A stretch of 64,000 nucleotides of DNA, from contig OX485804.1 of assembly GCA_950295325.1 (NCBI GenBank), forward strand, positions 47,492,001 to 47,556,000, written 5' to 3'. Positions 22,846-34,519 of the stretch are shown here, in pieces. The position numbers and the translations under genes are program-made. The notes beneath the pieces are model-generated. The model saw only the letters and a list, made by a program, of their open reading frames with translations, did no database searches and was not told where the DNA came from. Within the stretch, counting starts at the first letter, position 1; each line of letters begins with the position of its first letter. This DNA comes from Polytrichum commune. Taxonomy: Eukaryota; Streptophyta; Polytrichopsida; Polytrichales; Polytrichaceae.

Positions 22846-23976
22846 CTAAATGTCGGACTTGTGAAAAGGCTTCTTGCCTTTCTTTGCAGGTTGCTGCTCA
22901 GCACTTTTCTTGCCATCAGGACAATCTCTAGCCAAGTGTCCTTCCTTGTGACATTGAAAACAAAGACCATCGTTTTTGTCAGTGCTTCTTGTCGAAGGGG
23001 CCTCCCCTTTACCCTGCTTACTCTTCTTGTAAAAGGCGGAAGAACGGCCTTCAGAGCGGCAAGACTTGTTGTCTCTAATCGGCCCTGTGTGGCCATTGGT
23101 CTTGACAACCGGTGCATCAAAATGAGACTTATCATTGTCTCGTCCTTTTGCATCTTGTGTGTACGTAGCGTCTATAGTCACTACATAATTGATGAGACGT
23201 TTGATGTCCTCCCATGGCCCACCATCGCCCTTAGGATCCACCAAGACCTTCTTGCGGATATCCTCCTTGAGCCCTGATATGAATCTCTCAATCTTATCTC
23301 CCCGGGAGACAAGATTTTTAGTAATGTGTGAGCACAACTGCTGAAACTCATTTGCATAGTCCTCAACAAAACCTTTTTGTTTAAGAACACGAAGCTTGTT
23401 CCGGGCTACCAACTCCTGATTGACACTACCATAAGCAGTGAGTAATGTATCATAGAAGTTATCCCAGAGCTACAGATCTTTCTTATCCGCTACCAGCTCC
23501 AATGCAAGCATATCCCAATGTTGTGATACATTGGTTTTCAGATATGTTGACGCAATTGTGATCCACTCCTCAGAAGCAATCTGGTGTGCAACCAATAATT
23601 TTTTCATTTGGTTGAGCCAAGCCAGGATGGTAATTTTGGACTTATTCTTGAACCGATCCGGCTTGCCAGCAGCTGTGGTGGACTTAGAACGGTCCCCCTC
23701 ATTATACTTCTTCAAGAGTTGGACCTGACATTCCAATGCTTCCAAGCGATTGGAATGCGTGTTCACAATCGAGAAGGTTATTTCACCTTGCTGCTCTATA
23801 CGCTGAAATTGACTTAAGTCATCAATCAATTTCCCATTGCGGTAATCCTGAATAGCTTGGACCACCAAACTACGGATACTTGCATCACTCGGTGAAGAGG
23901 ATGTGCCAATCGGGAAAACCTATGGAGGACTATCCTCCCTTGACGGTCCAGAAGTGTCCATATCCTCGATGGCCAT
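22846..23976 (-). pseudogene. gag of the Ty3/gypsy element
   Basis: The likely start is the ATG at 23974-23976 (MAIEDMDTSGPSRED). A TAG at codon 19 (23920-23922) and a second TAG at 23470-23472 interrupt an otherwise continuous frame. The middle has ITILAWLNQMKKLL and QHWDMLAL, typical of the Ty3 capsid region. The end carries one CCHC zinc knuckle, CFQCHKEGHLARDC, and a lysine-rich tail closing at TAG 22846-22848. Gag would coat and package the element RNA. Confidence 0.88.
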
Positions 23977-24201
23977 AACATAAACACACAAAATACAATG
24001 CCAAAAATTTGCGAGACTGCTCACGCGGTCATGTACAATAAAAACCAAAACAGGAGATAAAACAATTCTACCCCCCAATAGCTTTCCCCAACAAAAAAAT
24101 TAACCTCGTGTCTAAGAGCCACAGTTTTCATATTTTAACCACGAGTAAACAACCTACTCAGAAATCTTGCCCCAAGATTTCGACCCGATCCAATTTTCGG
24201 C

Positions 24202-24535
24202 CTAGGAGTTATACCCTTTTTTGTATGCTGCTCTCAGAAGAACTTCAGAATATGATAGCTTCCTCTTACTTTCTTGAAATGATCTGAAATTTTAACTGTG
24301 ACTAGAGAGACTAAACACAAATCATCTCACCGAATTTTGAGGCTATCCTATTTTCTGTCTAGGAGTTATACCTTTTTTCGTATGCTGCTCTCAAAAGAAC
24401 TTCAGAATAGGATAGCTTCCTCTGACTTTCTCGAAATGACCTGAAATTTTAACTGTGACTAGAGAGACTAAATACAAATCATCTCACCAAATTTCGAGCC
24501 TATCATATTTTCTGTCTAGGAGTTATACCCTTTTT
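24202..24535. repeat. 157-bp tandem duplication in the retrotransposon leader
   Basis: The sequence 'ctaggagttatacc' recurs at 24202, 24359 and 24516, exactly 157 bp apart. The intervening text ('gtatgctgctctca', 'gaacttcagaata', 'gactagagagactaaa') is almost the same in both units. It lies between the primer-binding site and gag, in the untranslated leader. Confidence 0.9.
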
Positions 24536-24858
24536 CGTGCATAAATCTACCCAGGTTTCAGAATACTTTAACTCCACCCCACTGACTTAAAACATCTTCA
24601 GATTTTAGAAGTGATCACTAAAACCAATTATTTATGACCCCCTAAAATGAGAGCCACAGGAGACGACGTAGCTCTCCTGTGCGACGCTCACTGCCCAAGC
24701 AGCAGGTTGCCTCCCTCTGCTAGGCCGTAAGGAGACGAGACAAGACGAGGCAAGACGCGACCCCCCAGGACCGCAACACCCTCCAGAAAAATTACCAGCA
24801 TAACAATTACACAGCGGAAGTTAATAGCAACCCAAATGAAAAAAAGTACAAGAGCGCC

Positions 24859-24871
24859 GGCTCTGATACCA
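24859..24871 (-). promoter_or_regulatory. Primer-binding site (tRNA-iMet)
   Basis: On the minus strand TGGTATCAGAGCC begins one base inside the 5' LTR, complementary to the 3' end of plant initiator tRNA-Met, the commonest primer of plant LTR elements. Confidence 0.92.
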
Positions 24872-24872
24872 A

Positions 24873-25233
24873 TGTAACGTTCTCAAATATTATGAGATTC
24901 AAGAGGCATGTTCCACCCAACCTTAGAGCTTATATACAAGTACCACTGGCAGTTGAGGCCACCTCCAACTGGTAGTTAAGTGGTAGTTAAATATATATTA
25001 ACGAGCTCTCCCCCATGCCTTTAGGATATCTCTAAGTGCAGTTAAATAGTGGTCTCTACTTACGTGGGAGAACTACGTGTAGAACCACAATCATCAACTA
25101 GTAGTTAACTCCCTTTACCTTTAGGACTGCTAGAGCACTCAGGGTAGCGCCTCTAGTTTTATAGTAAAGGAGTCCCAGTTGAATGAGAGGTTGTAAATAA
25201 ATATAAAACAATAAATATGTAATACACGTTACA
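24873..25233 (-). repeat. 5' LTR (right)
   Basis: 361 bp with the same TGTAACG...CGTTACA ends as the left copy. In element sense it is the upstream LTR, so it should carry the promoter. It is followed at 25234-25238 by the GTATC duplication. Confidence 0.97.
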
Positions 25234-25238
25234 GTATC

Positions 25239-26300
25239 ATTAGTATGAATATATGTATTTTCTTCATAATTTTCTTGTATATGTTTTTATTTCATACTCA
25301 CCCATGTACGCCATTTAGAGTATCAATAGAAAAGTGAATCCCTAGGAGCAAGTTGCCCACTTGAAGAAGGATTGGGTGGCTGGGTCCAACACGAATGTGT
25401 CTACAATATTTTGAGTCAAGGGCTTGTGCATGCACACCTAGGATATCCTTTCTTGCAATAGGCATAAAAAGATTTGAGGAGTTGATCTCAAACACCTCAA
25501 AGAAACCAATTGAAATGATTCGTTAACAATGTTTCTTGATGGACCTTAATGTGATTGGAACCCTTCAATTTGTTCTTTGTTACAGATTGGAATGTTTGAG
25601 AAAAAAATTATAGGGTAGAAACATGATGGTGTTTTCCTTTTTCGACCAAGTCATGGATCTGGTATCCTTAACCGATTTGGGCAATGTTGAGTGGTTTGAA
25701 TGTATCATGGGATGTGATATTTTTGAAAGAAATTGCTTACAAAACGATTTGATGGAGACTAGTGACCACGATCCATATTCCAACCATACAAAAGTTGTCT
25801 AATATTCATCATTTACAACACTCTCTTTTTGTGAACTCCAAATAAACTTTCCAACTCATTTGTTTGAAAATACATGATTGGTGGAGTTGGACCCCAAAGC
25901 AACAATGTCTGAAAGTCATGCAAAGGAGATCAAAATGCTAGATTTGGTGGAGATGAATGACGTCATTCCAACCGTGTAGATCGGGTAGTCTAAAACTCAC
26001 CCTTTACAACTTTCTCTTGTGGTTCAACTCCAAATAAAATCTCCATGTCACAAGATAGTCATCCTCCGGAGACCGGAGTTCTTTCTTCTTCTTCTTCTTC
26101 TTCTCCATGTCATAAGATAGTTGACTACCATGTTGGGTTTGAGGTGGACCCCCCACACATTACATTTAGGGCTTACGAAGGAAGCCAAATTCGAGAAGGT
26201 CTTTATGATTAAGCCATGCCACATGATGATGCCACGTGGGAAAGGAGGCCAGGTGGTTGGGGAGTCGTGTGAAAAGAGATACAGGCATGGGCCTAAATTT
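25239..26300. other. Intergenic DNA with a weak direct repeat and (TTC)n
   Basis: No gene is recognisable. Sequence at about 25770-25890 ('attccaacc', 'tttacaac', 'ctccaaataaa', 'gttggacccc') is echoed about 190 bp later at 25960-26150, an old direct duplication. A (TTC)n run lies at about 26085-26104. Confidence 0.55.
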
Positions 26301-28549
26301 GGCAGCGTTCACACGACGAAGGCGTCCCGGGGGGGGGGGCTGGGTCGCTGGTTGCGCTCGCCGGGAATGGGACTCGGGAGTGGAATGGTGATCTTGAGCT
26401 GGCCCCTTGACCGATTCCTTCCTTCCGACCAAACGCAACCACATCATCACACTCTTCTTGTTCTTCTTCTACTGCTTCTGCTATTTCTGTTGTAATTGCT
26501 TGTGCAGCGGGCGCTGGCTTTTTGTTGGGATACTTACTTGGTTGGCTCGCTTGGCCTTCCTCCTCCTGCTGCTGATGCGGTTGCTGTCACCACGCAGCTT
26601 GCAGTGATGGCCCTCACGTTTTGATGCGAGCGAGCGAACGAGCAAGCAGCGGGACAACGCAGAAGCGCAGCGCATCATACTTACCTACTGGGCCAAACTT
26701 GAAGTTGGGTTACGCGGGAGTTTGCGGATTGGGTTGGAGTGGGGAGTAGCGTAAAGTGCTGCCAGGTACGTTGGCTGCTGCTGCTACAGCTTCCGGACAA
26801 AGCGTTCCACGTGGGTTGGGTGGTTTGCACGTCTTTGAAAGAAGGAATCCTGAGGGGGTTAGCTCTGTGTTCGGGGGAGCTTGGTGACGAATTGCGTGGC
26901 CATTTTTTGAGTTGCAGCCCAGTCTCGTGTGTCTACCTACGCGTGTAGAGCTGTGTGGAGAGGAGTGTGTGGGTGTGGACGAGGTCCTCGCACTTTGTGG
27001 GTGGCTGGGTGGGTAGGAGGTGTTTAGGGGCCAAATTGTTTGAAAAGCTGGGGGCCTGTGTCCTGCTAGACACCTCTTTCACACTTGTCAGCTCTCCACA
27101 TGCCACTGCATGGTGTGTAATGCTCAAACTTCCTGCCTGCGTTTGCATCCTACACAACGCCAACGTCATGATGCTCTGCAACCGAACAGTATTGGAGCTG
27201 CAAATAGTTTTTTAGGGCCGCAGTAGGTGATGCTTGATTTTGTCAATATCTGCTCCACTTATTATCCCATTTTTAAGGGTAGTTCCTGTGAGCTGGCTGG
27301 CGTCTTTTGCTCTATCGGTAAGTGGCGCTAAACTGCCTGCGCTGGTAGCTCAAGTGAAACCTGAGAACATGAGAAATGTAGGCGCTTCACAGGCTCACGT
27401 CGAAGAAGTGATTCTTTGATTTCCTTAGAGGAGTTTCCAACAAAATTTGATGTTGGTCAAAAGCAAGTATGTGGAAATCTTGCAACTCGGAAGAGAACTG
27501 ATCTCCTGAAACTTAAATTCATCGTTGGAGATTTTTGCAGAAGCATTTGACGGATTGATCAAATTCCTGAGAAGCCTAGATGTAATTCCACTAGGTCTGT
27601 TATTGAATTCGAGGAAGATAAGTACACGTGTGGCTTGTGAGTTTCTTTTTTGAATTTCACGACATTCGAAGAGTGGAATTCTCATTAGGAGTACCATCAT
27701 TGACAGTCCCCAAGCAATGATGTGGATAGATGGTGATTCGGTCTTGGGGGTGCAATTCGATATGTTGTCCTTTTGACTGTTACCTTGGTGTGGATCGAGG
27801 TTACAATCCTCCCACATATGCAAGGAGAATAAGAATATACGGGCATAGCGAGGTGAATAATTTTGAAAATCGATCAATAGAACCTAATTTTCTTCGCCCT
27901 TTGATGCTTAAAATCAAAGGTGCCATATTAGTCCTCACTGGAATCATACTCAAGTTTAGACTAACTTTGTCGAACTTCTGACCTAGGGTGAAATAATGAT
28001 AAGTGCATGGCCATAGTACTAGTGATTGTTCTCTGAAGTTCTTGCAAGAAACCCTAAAAACTGTTTGTAATGGTGCACTGGTGATACTCTTGACTTTTGT
28101 TTTGTTCTGCTCACAGTACCTTGATGCTACGACTGGGTGTCAAGTCAGGGTAGTGCGGTAGTTCTACGGAAGTTGTGATGTTCCCTGGTTGTGACATTTA
28201 CTGTGGTCAAGAAGTAGATGTATGGCTCCTCATTTCAGATGTTTGCCCGTGAAAAGTTTGCTTAGGGCAGCGCCAGGACATGGAATTTAGTTTTGTCGAT
28301 GATGTCAATAAGTCTGCGAAGCCGCTTTGCAAGTTTGGAGGTCAAGGACGGGAGTGTAGCTGATTTTAGTGAGGGCGTGGAAACCTAATTTGTGGTTGAT
28401 GAAAGGCTGCCAAGCCCAATGAGCTTTATATGTCTTAGAGTAGAAGATGATAACTGAATTCCAAAATGACCTTGTCTGACCCGACTGTGGGTTGGATCTT
28501 CTCCTGCAGCTATTTCTCCTCCAGTTGTATATAGAAAGTGGCAGCCAGG
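26300..28549 (+). promoter_or_regulatory. Upstream region and probable 5' leader of the ArfGAP gene
   Basis: Base composition rises at about 26310-27200, with a G9 run at 26331-26339. It then falls to intron-like or UTR-like sequence up to the ATG at 28550. By analogy with the other two genes here, the transcript probably starts in the GC-rich part and a 5'-UTR intron lies between. No start site or TATA box can be placed with confidence. The open frames in this stretch are on both strands and lack domains. Confidence 0.4.
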
Positions 28550-31500
28550 ATGGCAAGCAGGATCAAAGAAGATGAAAAGAATGAGGCCACCATACGACGG
28601 CTGCTTAAGCTTCCAGAGAATAAGCGGTGTATAAATTGCAATAATCTGGTCAGTCACTCATTAGTCTTGGTTTTGAGATAGTAGACTGAAGAACAAGATT
28701 ATTGACCAAGCCATTTCTCCTGAAGATCTAGCCAAGCCATTGCATCTTCACATTCATGCAGAAGCAGTATCTAAGATGTATGGCAGATGTTTGTTGATTC
28801 AAGCAAGAAGAGGTTTACAATAAAATATTTCTGCAATTTCCTTTGTTTTTCTTACTAGTTGTGAGAGTCTTAGGATTTTAGGCATGACAATGCAGTGGCA
28901 CTTTGACCTTCAAATTCCTGACTATTTCGTGTGTGGTTTTCAGGGACCACAATATGTGTGTACAACTTTTAATACATTTGTCTGCACACAATGTAGCGGT
29001 GTTCAGTAAGTCTCAGAACACATATTCATGTATCACATACCCTAGGACTTCTTGCACTGGACTATATTGAAGGAAACAATCAAGCAAGATTTGAGTCACT
29101 TGACAGATTGCTGATCTTCCAGAGGATTTTATTTTGTTGTCATGCTTTCTGAGATTTGTGGTGTGACGTGATGTGGTCTGTAGTCGAGAATTTTCACATC
29201 GGATCAAATCTATCTCGATGGCAAAGTTTACCTCCGCTGAAGTCTCTGCTTTGCAAGCCGGTGGGAATGAGGTAATACTCAGAATATTGGAAAGTGTTTG
29301 TAATGTAAAGGGTGGTATAGTCAGCTGATTGGTTATTCTATATTGTCAAGTCTATGAAAGCTATACATGAATATGTTCCAAGAGAGTTCCGTAGTTTACA
29401 GGAAACTACCACAGTATCAATGTAAGTATAAGGTGAATCATTATCACCTTCATTGCTCTTGAAAGACAATGTAAATTGGGTACACCGTCACTAGGTGGCC
29501 ATTCCAAGAGTGTTTCACTTCTGAGTCCTTTTCGGCCCTTCAAATTCTTCAAGGTTCCATTACCTGCAACCTGGGCCATCATCATCAACATGTCCCATAA
29601 ATATTACAGTGATTGTAATGCTCGTGCAAGTCCTCCTAAAGCATTAGTGTCATCACTTTCTGATGGTACAGAGAAGATTTGTTATACAATCTCTTGATCT
29701 TCACATCAACTTGAATCATGCATCTTCCATATTCACTTTTGGGTTCCTCTGTGGTCTCCTTATCAGCGCGCCAAATCATTTTTCTTCCGAGATGTGGACA
29801 TTGTGCGGCCTGAGAGTGGGTAAGAATCAACATTTCATCCAAATTTTTGTACTGTAAAATCTTGTTTGATGAAATGTAAACTTTTTGGAATATAAGGAAT
29901 GCTTATGGATGCATTACAGATCGCTTTTTGCTCTGAACCTACAGGAGTACTGAGAAGCTGCGGGACTTTATTAAGAAAGTGTATGTGGAAAGACGATATG
30001 CTGCAGATAGGCCCCCTAAGGCTCGACAGGTGAATATGCCTTATCACTATCCTATATCATTCGTTTAATAAGGTTGTGAGAATTCTGACGATTTTCTCTC
30101 TAAAAGAGATTGCCACTCTATTTCAGTCAGCAACAGGACTTTGAGATGTCTTGAAATATCATCCTGCCTTTCCTCTGTGCAGGTGTCATTTTGCTTCTGA
30201 GATTTCACTTGTGTGGTGAAACTCCTGGTCTGACCTCAAATTCTCCTGCTGTAGAGAGACTTCAAATATGACAAATGAATACAGATATGAAACTTGCAAA
30301 TTGAACATCATGGGTGTGATGTCATCATAACTTTGGCTCTTAGTAGAAGTTCAAGATGTTTTTAGCACTCTTTTAATACACTTATGTCAGAGAAAATGAT
30401 GGTGTGACAGGATGAAGCTGCCTTAGAGCTGCGGCGGCCTGATCCAAAAGTCGATACACGGAGGCAGTCTTTTGAAGATCACATGGGTGACAGGCAATCG
30501 TCTGGTGGACGAAAATCTGATGTGGATCACATTCAGATGGAGTCCAGGGGAAGTCCTAGCACGTCAACAGCGCGACCAGCACGTCATAGTTATGATGAGC
30601 GGGATGCCAAACTGGAAGAAAGATCACCAAAGGACAACAGCAGGGAGAGGCGGACCTTGTCTAGACCTTTTAGTTTCAAAGATTTTGATGTAACACCTCC
30701 ACCTGCACAGTCAATTACAGAATTACTTGGAGATGTACCAGGTCTTCGTTTGGAGATATATAAACATCCCAATGGCAACTCTCCAGATTTTCCTCGTCGG
30801 TCTGCAGGATCTTCAGTAAGTTTTCTTGTTGCCACACAGACCGCATTGAAGTATATCTATAACAAACAGTCTACCTACAATTAGCTGGTTTGCAGGTGCA
30901 TTTTTCCTGTGGAGGAAAGAATAATCCTTTCTTTGTCTATTTATTGCAGGGCGATCCACGCAAATCACTGCAATCACAGAGCTTTGGTGCTGTAGGAAGT
31001 GACAGAGTAGCATCAGTTGCACAAGCCCATAAAAGGATAAACTCAGCTAGTTTGATAGACCTCAATGGAGAACCTGATCCTGCACAAAAATCACATGGGG
31101 TTGCAGATCCATTTGCAGAAGATTCCCAGGCAGTACCAACAACTAGTAGCAGCTGGGCGACCTTCAATGTAGTGCCCACATCCTCAGCTCCACCGGGCTA
31201 CCCTGCGCCCAAAAGTGAGGCTAGCCAATGGGCTGCAACTGGGTGGGGTCAGCCAACAGGTGCTATGGGTTCGTGGTCGAGCTTTGGAGGCTCAAGTCCT
31301 CCACCCCCCCTTCCCCAGGTGAATGACTGGCTGCTACAATTATCTTGATGTGTTATCAAGAAGCAACCTATTTATGAAGACACCACCCGCGTAGTATTGG
31401 ACTCATATTTTTATTTTTCAACTATCATGTGCTATCTGTAGCAGGAGCTTCCCAGTCTCATGTACATGTGATTGGTACTTTCAAGGTACAGGTGATTTCT

Positions 31501-34500
31501 GCTTACTTATGTGTGCTATTGGACATCCTGACTGTGCAAATGCAGGAGCTGCCTACACAGCACACTGCAGTGTCTCCTAGTGAGTTCCATGGCTCACCCA
31601 GGGCAGAGATTACTCAGAGGAACCGGCGGGAGATCCCTCAAGTACAGCTCAAATCACTCAATAACCATCTTCAAGTTGATGCTATTGTCAAAAATATATC
31701 ACACTTTCTTTTACTACCTTCACTGTTGTATTGTAGGCTGTCTCTTCATATTCATCCTTGAGTCATAGGAGTTTCTGTGTGCAAGTTTCTGTGTGCAAGT
31801 TCTTGAAGTTGTGACCACAAGCCTACTCTTTTTGTGAACTTGATAAATTTTGTGTTCAAAAGTAGGCTCCTTGTACTGAACCCCATCAATACATAACTTT
31901 TTCAAAGAGCTTGATGCACTTGACAGGCAGAGGCTCCAGCTTGAACTTTGTGCGTATCTCATGTTAACTGTTCTCAGTATCAGCTGATAACTTATATGCT
32001 TTTGAGGTGTTTAAATTTGAAGTAAGAGGAAGAGCAAGTTCTAGGTCTTCTGTATATTTATTTGACACATAATGGTAACACTTGAATTGTAGAATTTCTT
32101 TGCGCCTGCAATTGGATCTAGTCTACTAGCAGAGGAAATGCACCGACGCCAAAGTCGCGGGCCTGTATTTTCTCCTCCGCAGCTGGATCCTTCAATGGGA
32201 GCTTTCTACACTCCAGTAAGTCATCTCTCTTCTCCTTAGTGTTTTGTATCAGTCTCATTTGGGGTCAATGGTCGCGTCTTTGGAAATGTGACTAGTCTCC
32301 TTCATATTTCCTCCCTTTAACAAAGTGTGGTATTTGGTTCATTAATGTTTAGTCAAAAGTCTTTACCTGATTGTGAAGAGAATCAGTATATACAAGGAAA
32401 GGAAAAATAGATTTTATGGACTATGGAGAGTGAACTATAGTTCTGCAAATATGAGTTCTCATTGGAATGTAGGGGCAGAGTGTACCGAGGCACTTAGTTT
32501 AAGAGTAAGGAATGATATCAACATACTGTTAACACCAGTACATTTACCATAAATTTTACCCAGAGTGGAATACTGATAAGTTGATGTTTGGCATTTACCA
32601 AGCATTGGCCGTACACTTTTTTGTTGAGTGACAGGCAGGAAATGTAGGGTGCACTTTTGAGTTCTTTGATTATCATAATCAATGGGACTAAGTAATTTAG
32701 TTCATTTTTGTGTCAACCATGAGTGTTCGTTGAGACAATCTCATGGTCAAAATTGCAATTGTTGCAAGCAGTATCCACCTTGACTGTTGTGATGTGTTTT
32801 GATGTCTTTAAAGGGAGGTGTCCCTGGTGACCCACAGCATGTCCACAACATGCAACCTCAGCAACAACAACTGCAACCACAGTCTACTCACCAGCAAGTC
32901 CTGGGTCGGACACAGCAGCAGGTACAAAGAGGTGGAAATCCTTTCGATGATGATGAGGACGAGCCTACAGAAACTCATCCTGCTGATACAAGTATGCAGG
33001 TACATGAGCTGCACACAGACAATTCCTTTTATTTCATGTATTAATAACAAGAGAGATTACCAATGACGATTTACCTTCTTTGAATTGCGTTTCAATTCAA
33101 ACTGTTGAGCTATTGGAGCTATGCTGCTTCTGTTAGCTGAACATTCTGAGTATATTGCAAGACTTGAATCAGTTTTGGGGTTCTGTGTGTCATTTCTCTG
33201 GCATGTATGAAGGTCGTCCTAGCTAGATCAGATAGTATATGATATCCTTCTATATTTGGTCTTCTCTGAGTAGTTGTATCGAGTGCTATAATTTCACACA
33301 ACTAAATTATTTAAGTGTGTCTGCATCCAATTGAACACCACTGATTATGTTAATGGTTCATCAGCAGTTCCCAAGCATGGGACCATTGCAGTCAGCATTA
33401 CCACACTCATATGCGGGGCATCCAGGAGTTACCAGTACATCACAGAGCCATGGAGGCCCTAATTGGTCACCCTACCCTGCTTCTCCTTCAGGTATCCAAT
33501 TAGGTACATACAGATTTATCTGCAAGTGACATCATTACTTGTCTGTTTCTGGCAGGATATTTATTTCTATACATAATCATGTTTGTGCTTGTAAAGCTGT
33601 CTGTAGATATCTGCCATATTATGTCATCGTATAACATGATCTGGAGTACAATGAGGTGAGATATAAACATACCAGTCAATTCGGTTGAGTTCTATCTGCA
33701 ACATAGTATGCATGGGGTTTTGGAAGCCTTAAATCCTGCCCCTCTGTACATATTCTGAGAATACATTATCTACAGATGAACTCATTTTCCTGCTTTGTAC
33801 AGGAAACTCTTACTTTGATGTCAACCAGGCACCATCCCCTTACCAGATGCCCTCATTCGCAATGTGAGTACACTGTCAGGATTTGTCAATTTACGCTTCA
33901 TTTTTTCTGCACATGTACTCTCCACCTCCTGCCTACTCACCTCTACTTATACACATACTCTCCAGTGAAAACCCGATTATTAATAAGCCATAAAGATTCA
34001 GGTAGAAAATCCTATTGAGGTGCCACATCATTGGAAAGATAACTACACTAAATATCTGCTTTAGTGTGGCATTAAAATTGGTGTCATGTTAAATAGAGTG
34101 GGTTATATTCAATGGTTTTTTATTTCAAGTTGTGGTGGAGAATCTATCATGGCAGCAAGTGAATTTGGTGAGGGTTGGTGATGGGGGTAATTAGGGTTTG
34201 ATTGCGCTTGGGGCTCATAGGATGCATAGGATGTCTGACCTTAATCAAGCCATGCATGTGCATGGGGTATGGATACATGTGCATGTCATAGGACAAGAAT
34301 ATGGATTACTACACTTTTGAGCAGCACAAATGATACACTCTGATTATGGAGGATGTTCGTGGAGGTTATCTTACAGTGTGTGTTGTTTGTCATAGGCAAC
34401 CTGATGCTTCAGGAGGTTATATGTCTCCACATATTTACAGTCAAGATGCCCCATACCCAAGCAATCAATCTTACATGCAGAATGTGGTGCGACCAGCGGG

Positions 34501-34519
34501 TAGCAATCCTTTTGAGTGA
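28550..34519 (+). CDS. ArfGAP-domain protein, AGD14-like, 13 exons, complete
   Basis: It should stimulate GTP hydrolysis on Arf-family GTPases during vesicle formation, at the Golgi or endosomes. Exons: 28550-28648, 28944-29005, 29184-29271, 29767-29819, 29945-30029, 30411-30815, 30950-31318, 31546-31641, 32093-32215, 32814-32999, 33365-33491, 33803-33863 and 34396-34519. The joined frame is open for 625 residues. The ArfGAP domain covers about residues 10-125. Its zinc finger is C27-x2-C30-x16-C47-x2-C50, followed by the expected arginine (R55, in HREFSHR). The remaining 500 residues are rich in Ser, Pro and Gln, with DPF near the middle, NPFDDDEDE in exon 10 and a terminal NPFE. NPF and DPF motifs usually bind EH-domain and adaptor proteins. 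The start of exon 11 could be 33365 or 33368. A small exon between 31642 and 32092 cannot be excluded. Confidence 0.92.
34045..34110. mobile_element. MITE-end fragment in intron 12 of the ArfGAP gene
   Basis: 'ctacactaaatat' and 'ttaaaattggtgt' with 'agagtgg' match the end of the foldback at about 45920-45985. Only one end is present, so this is a remnant. Confidence 0.5.

Larger units (their letters stand above)
18316..25233 (-). mobile_element. Full-length Ty3/gypsy chromovirus-type LTR retrotransposon
   Basis: The 6,918-bp element is bounded by two 361-bp LTRs and a GTATC target duplication, with coding sense on the minus strand. The order from 24873 downward is primer-binding site, leader with tandem repeats, gag, protease, reverse transcriptase, RNase H, integrase, chromodomain and polypurine tract. 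This is the order of Ty3/gypsy chromoviruses. The LTRs differ at only two positions, so insertion was recent. Yet the internal frame is broken by TAG at 23920-23922 and 23470-23472, TAA at 22469-22471, TAG at 21239-21241, TGA at 20594-20596 and TGA at 20150-20152, plus a frame change near 22846. As it stands it is unlikely to make its own full set of proteins. Confidence 0.97.
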
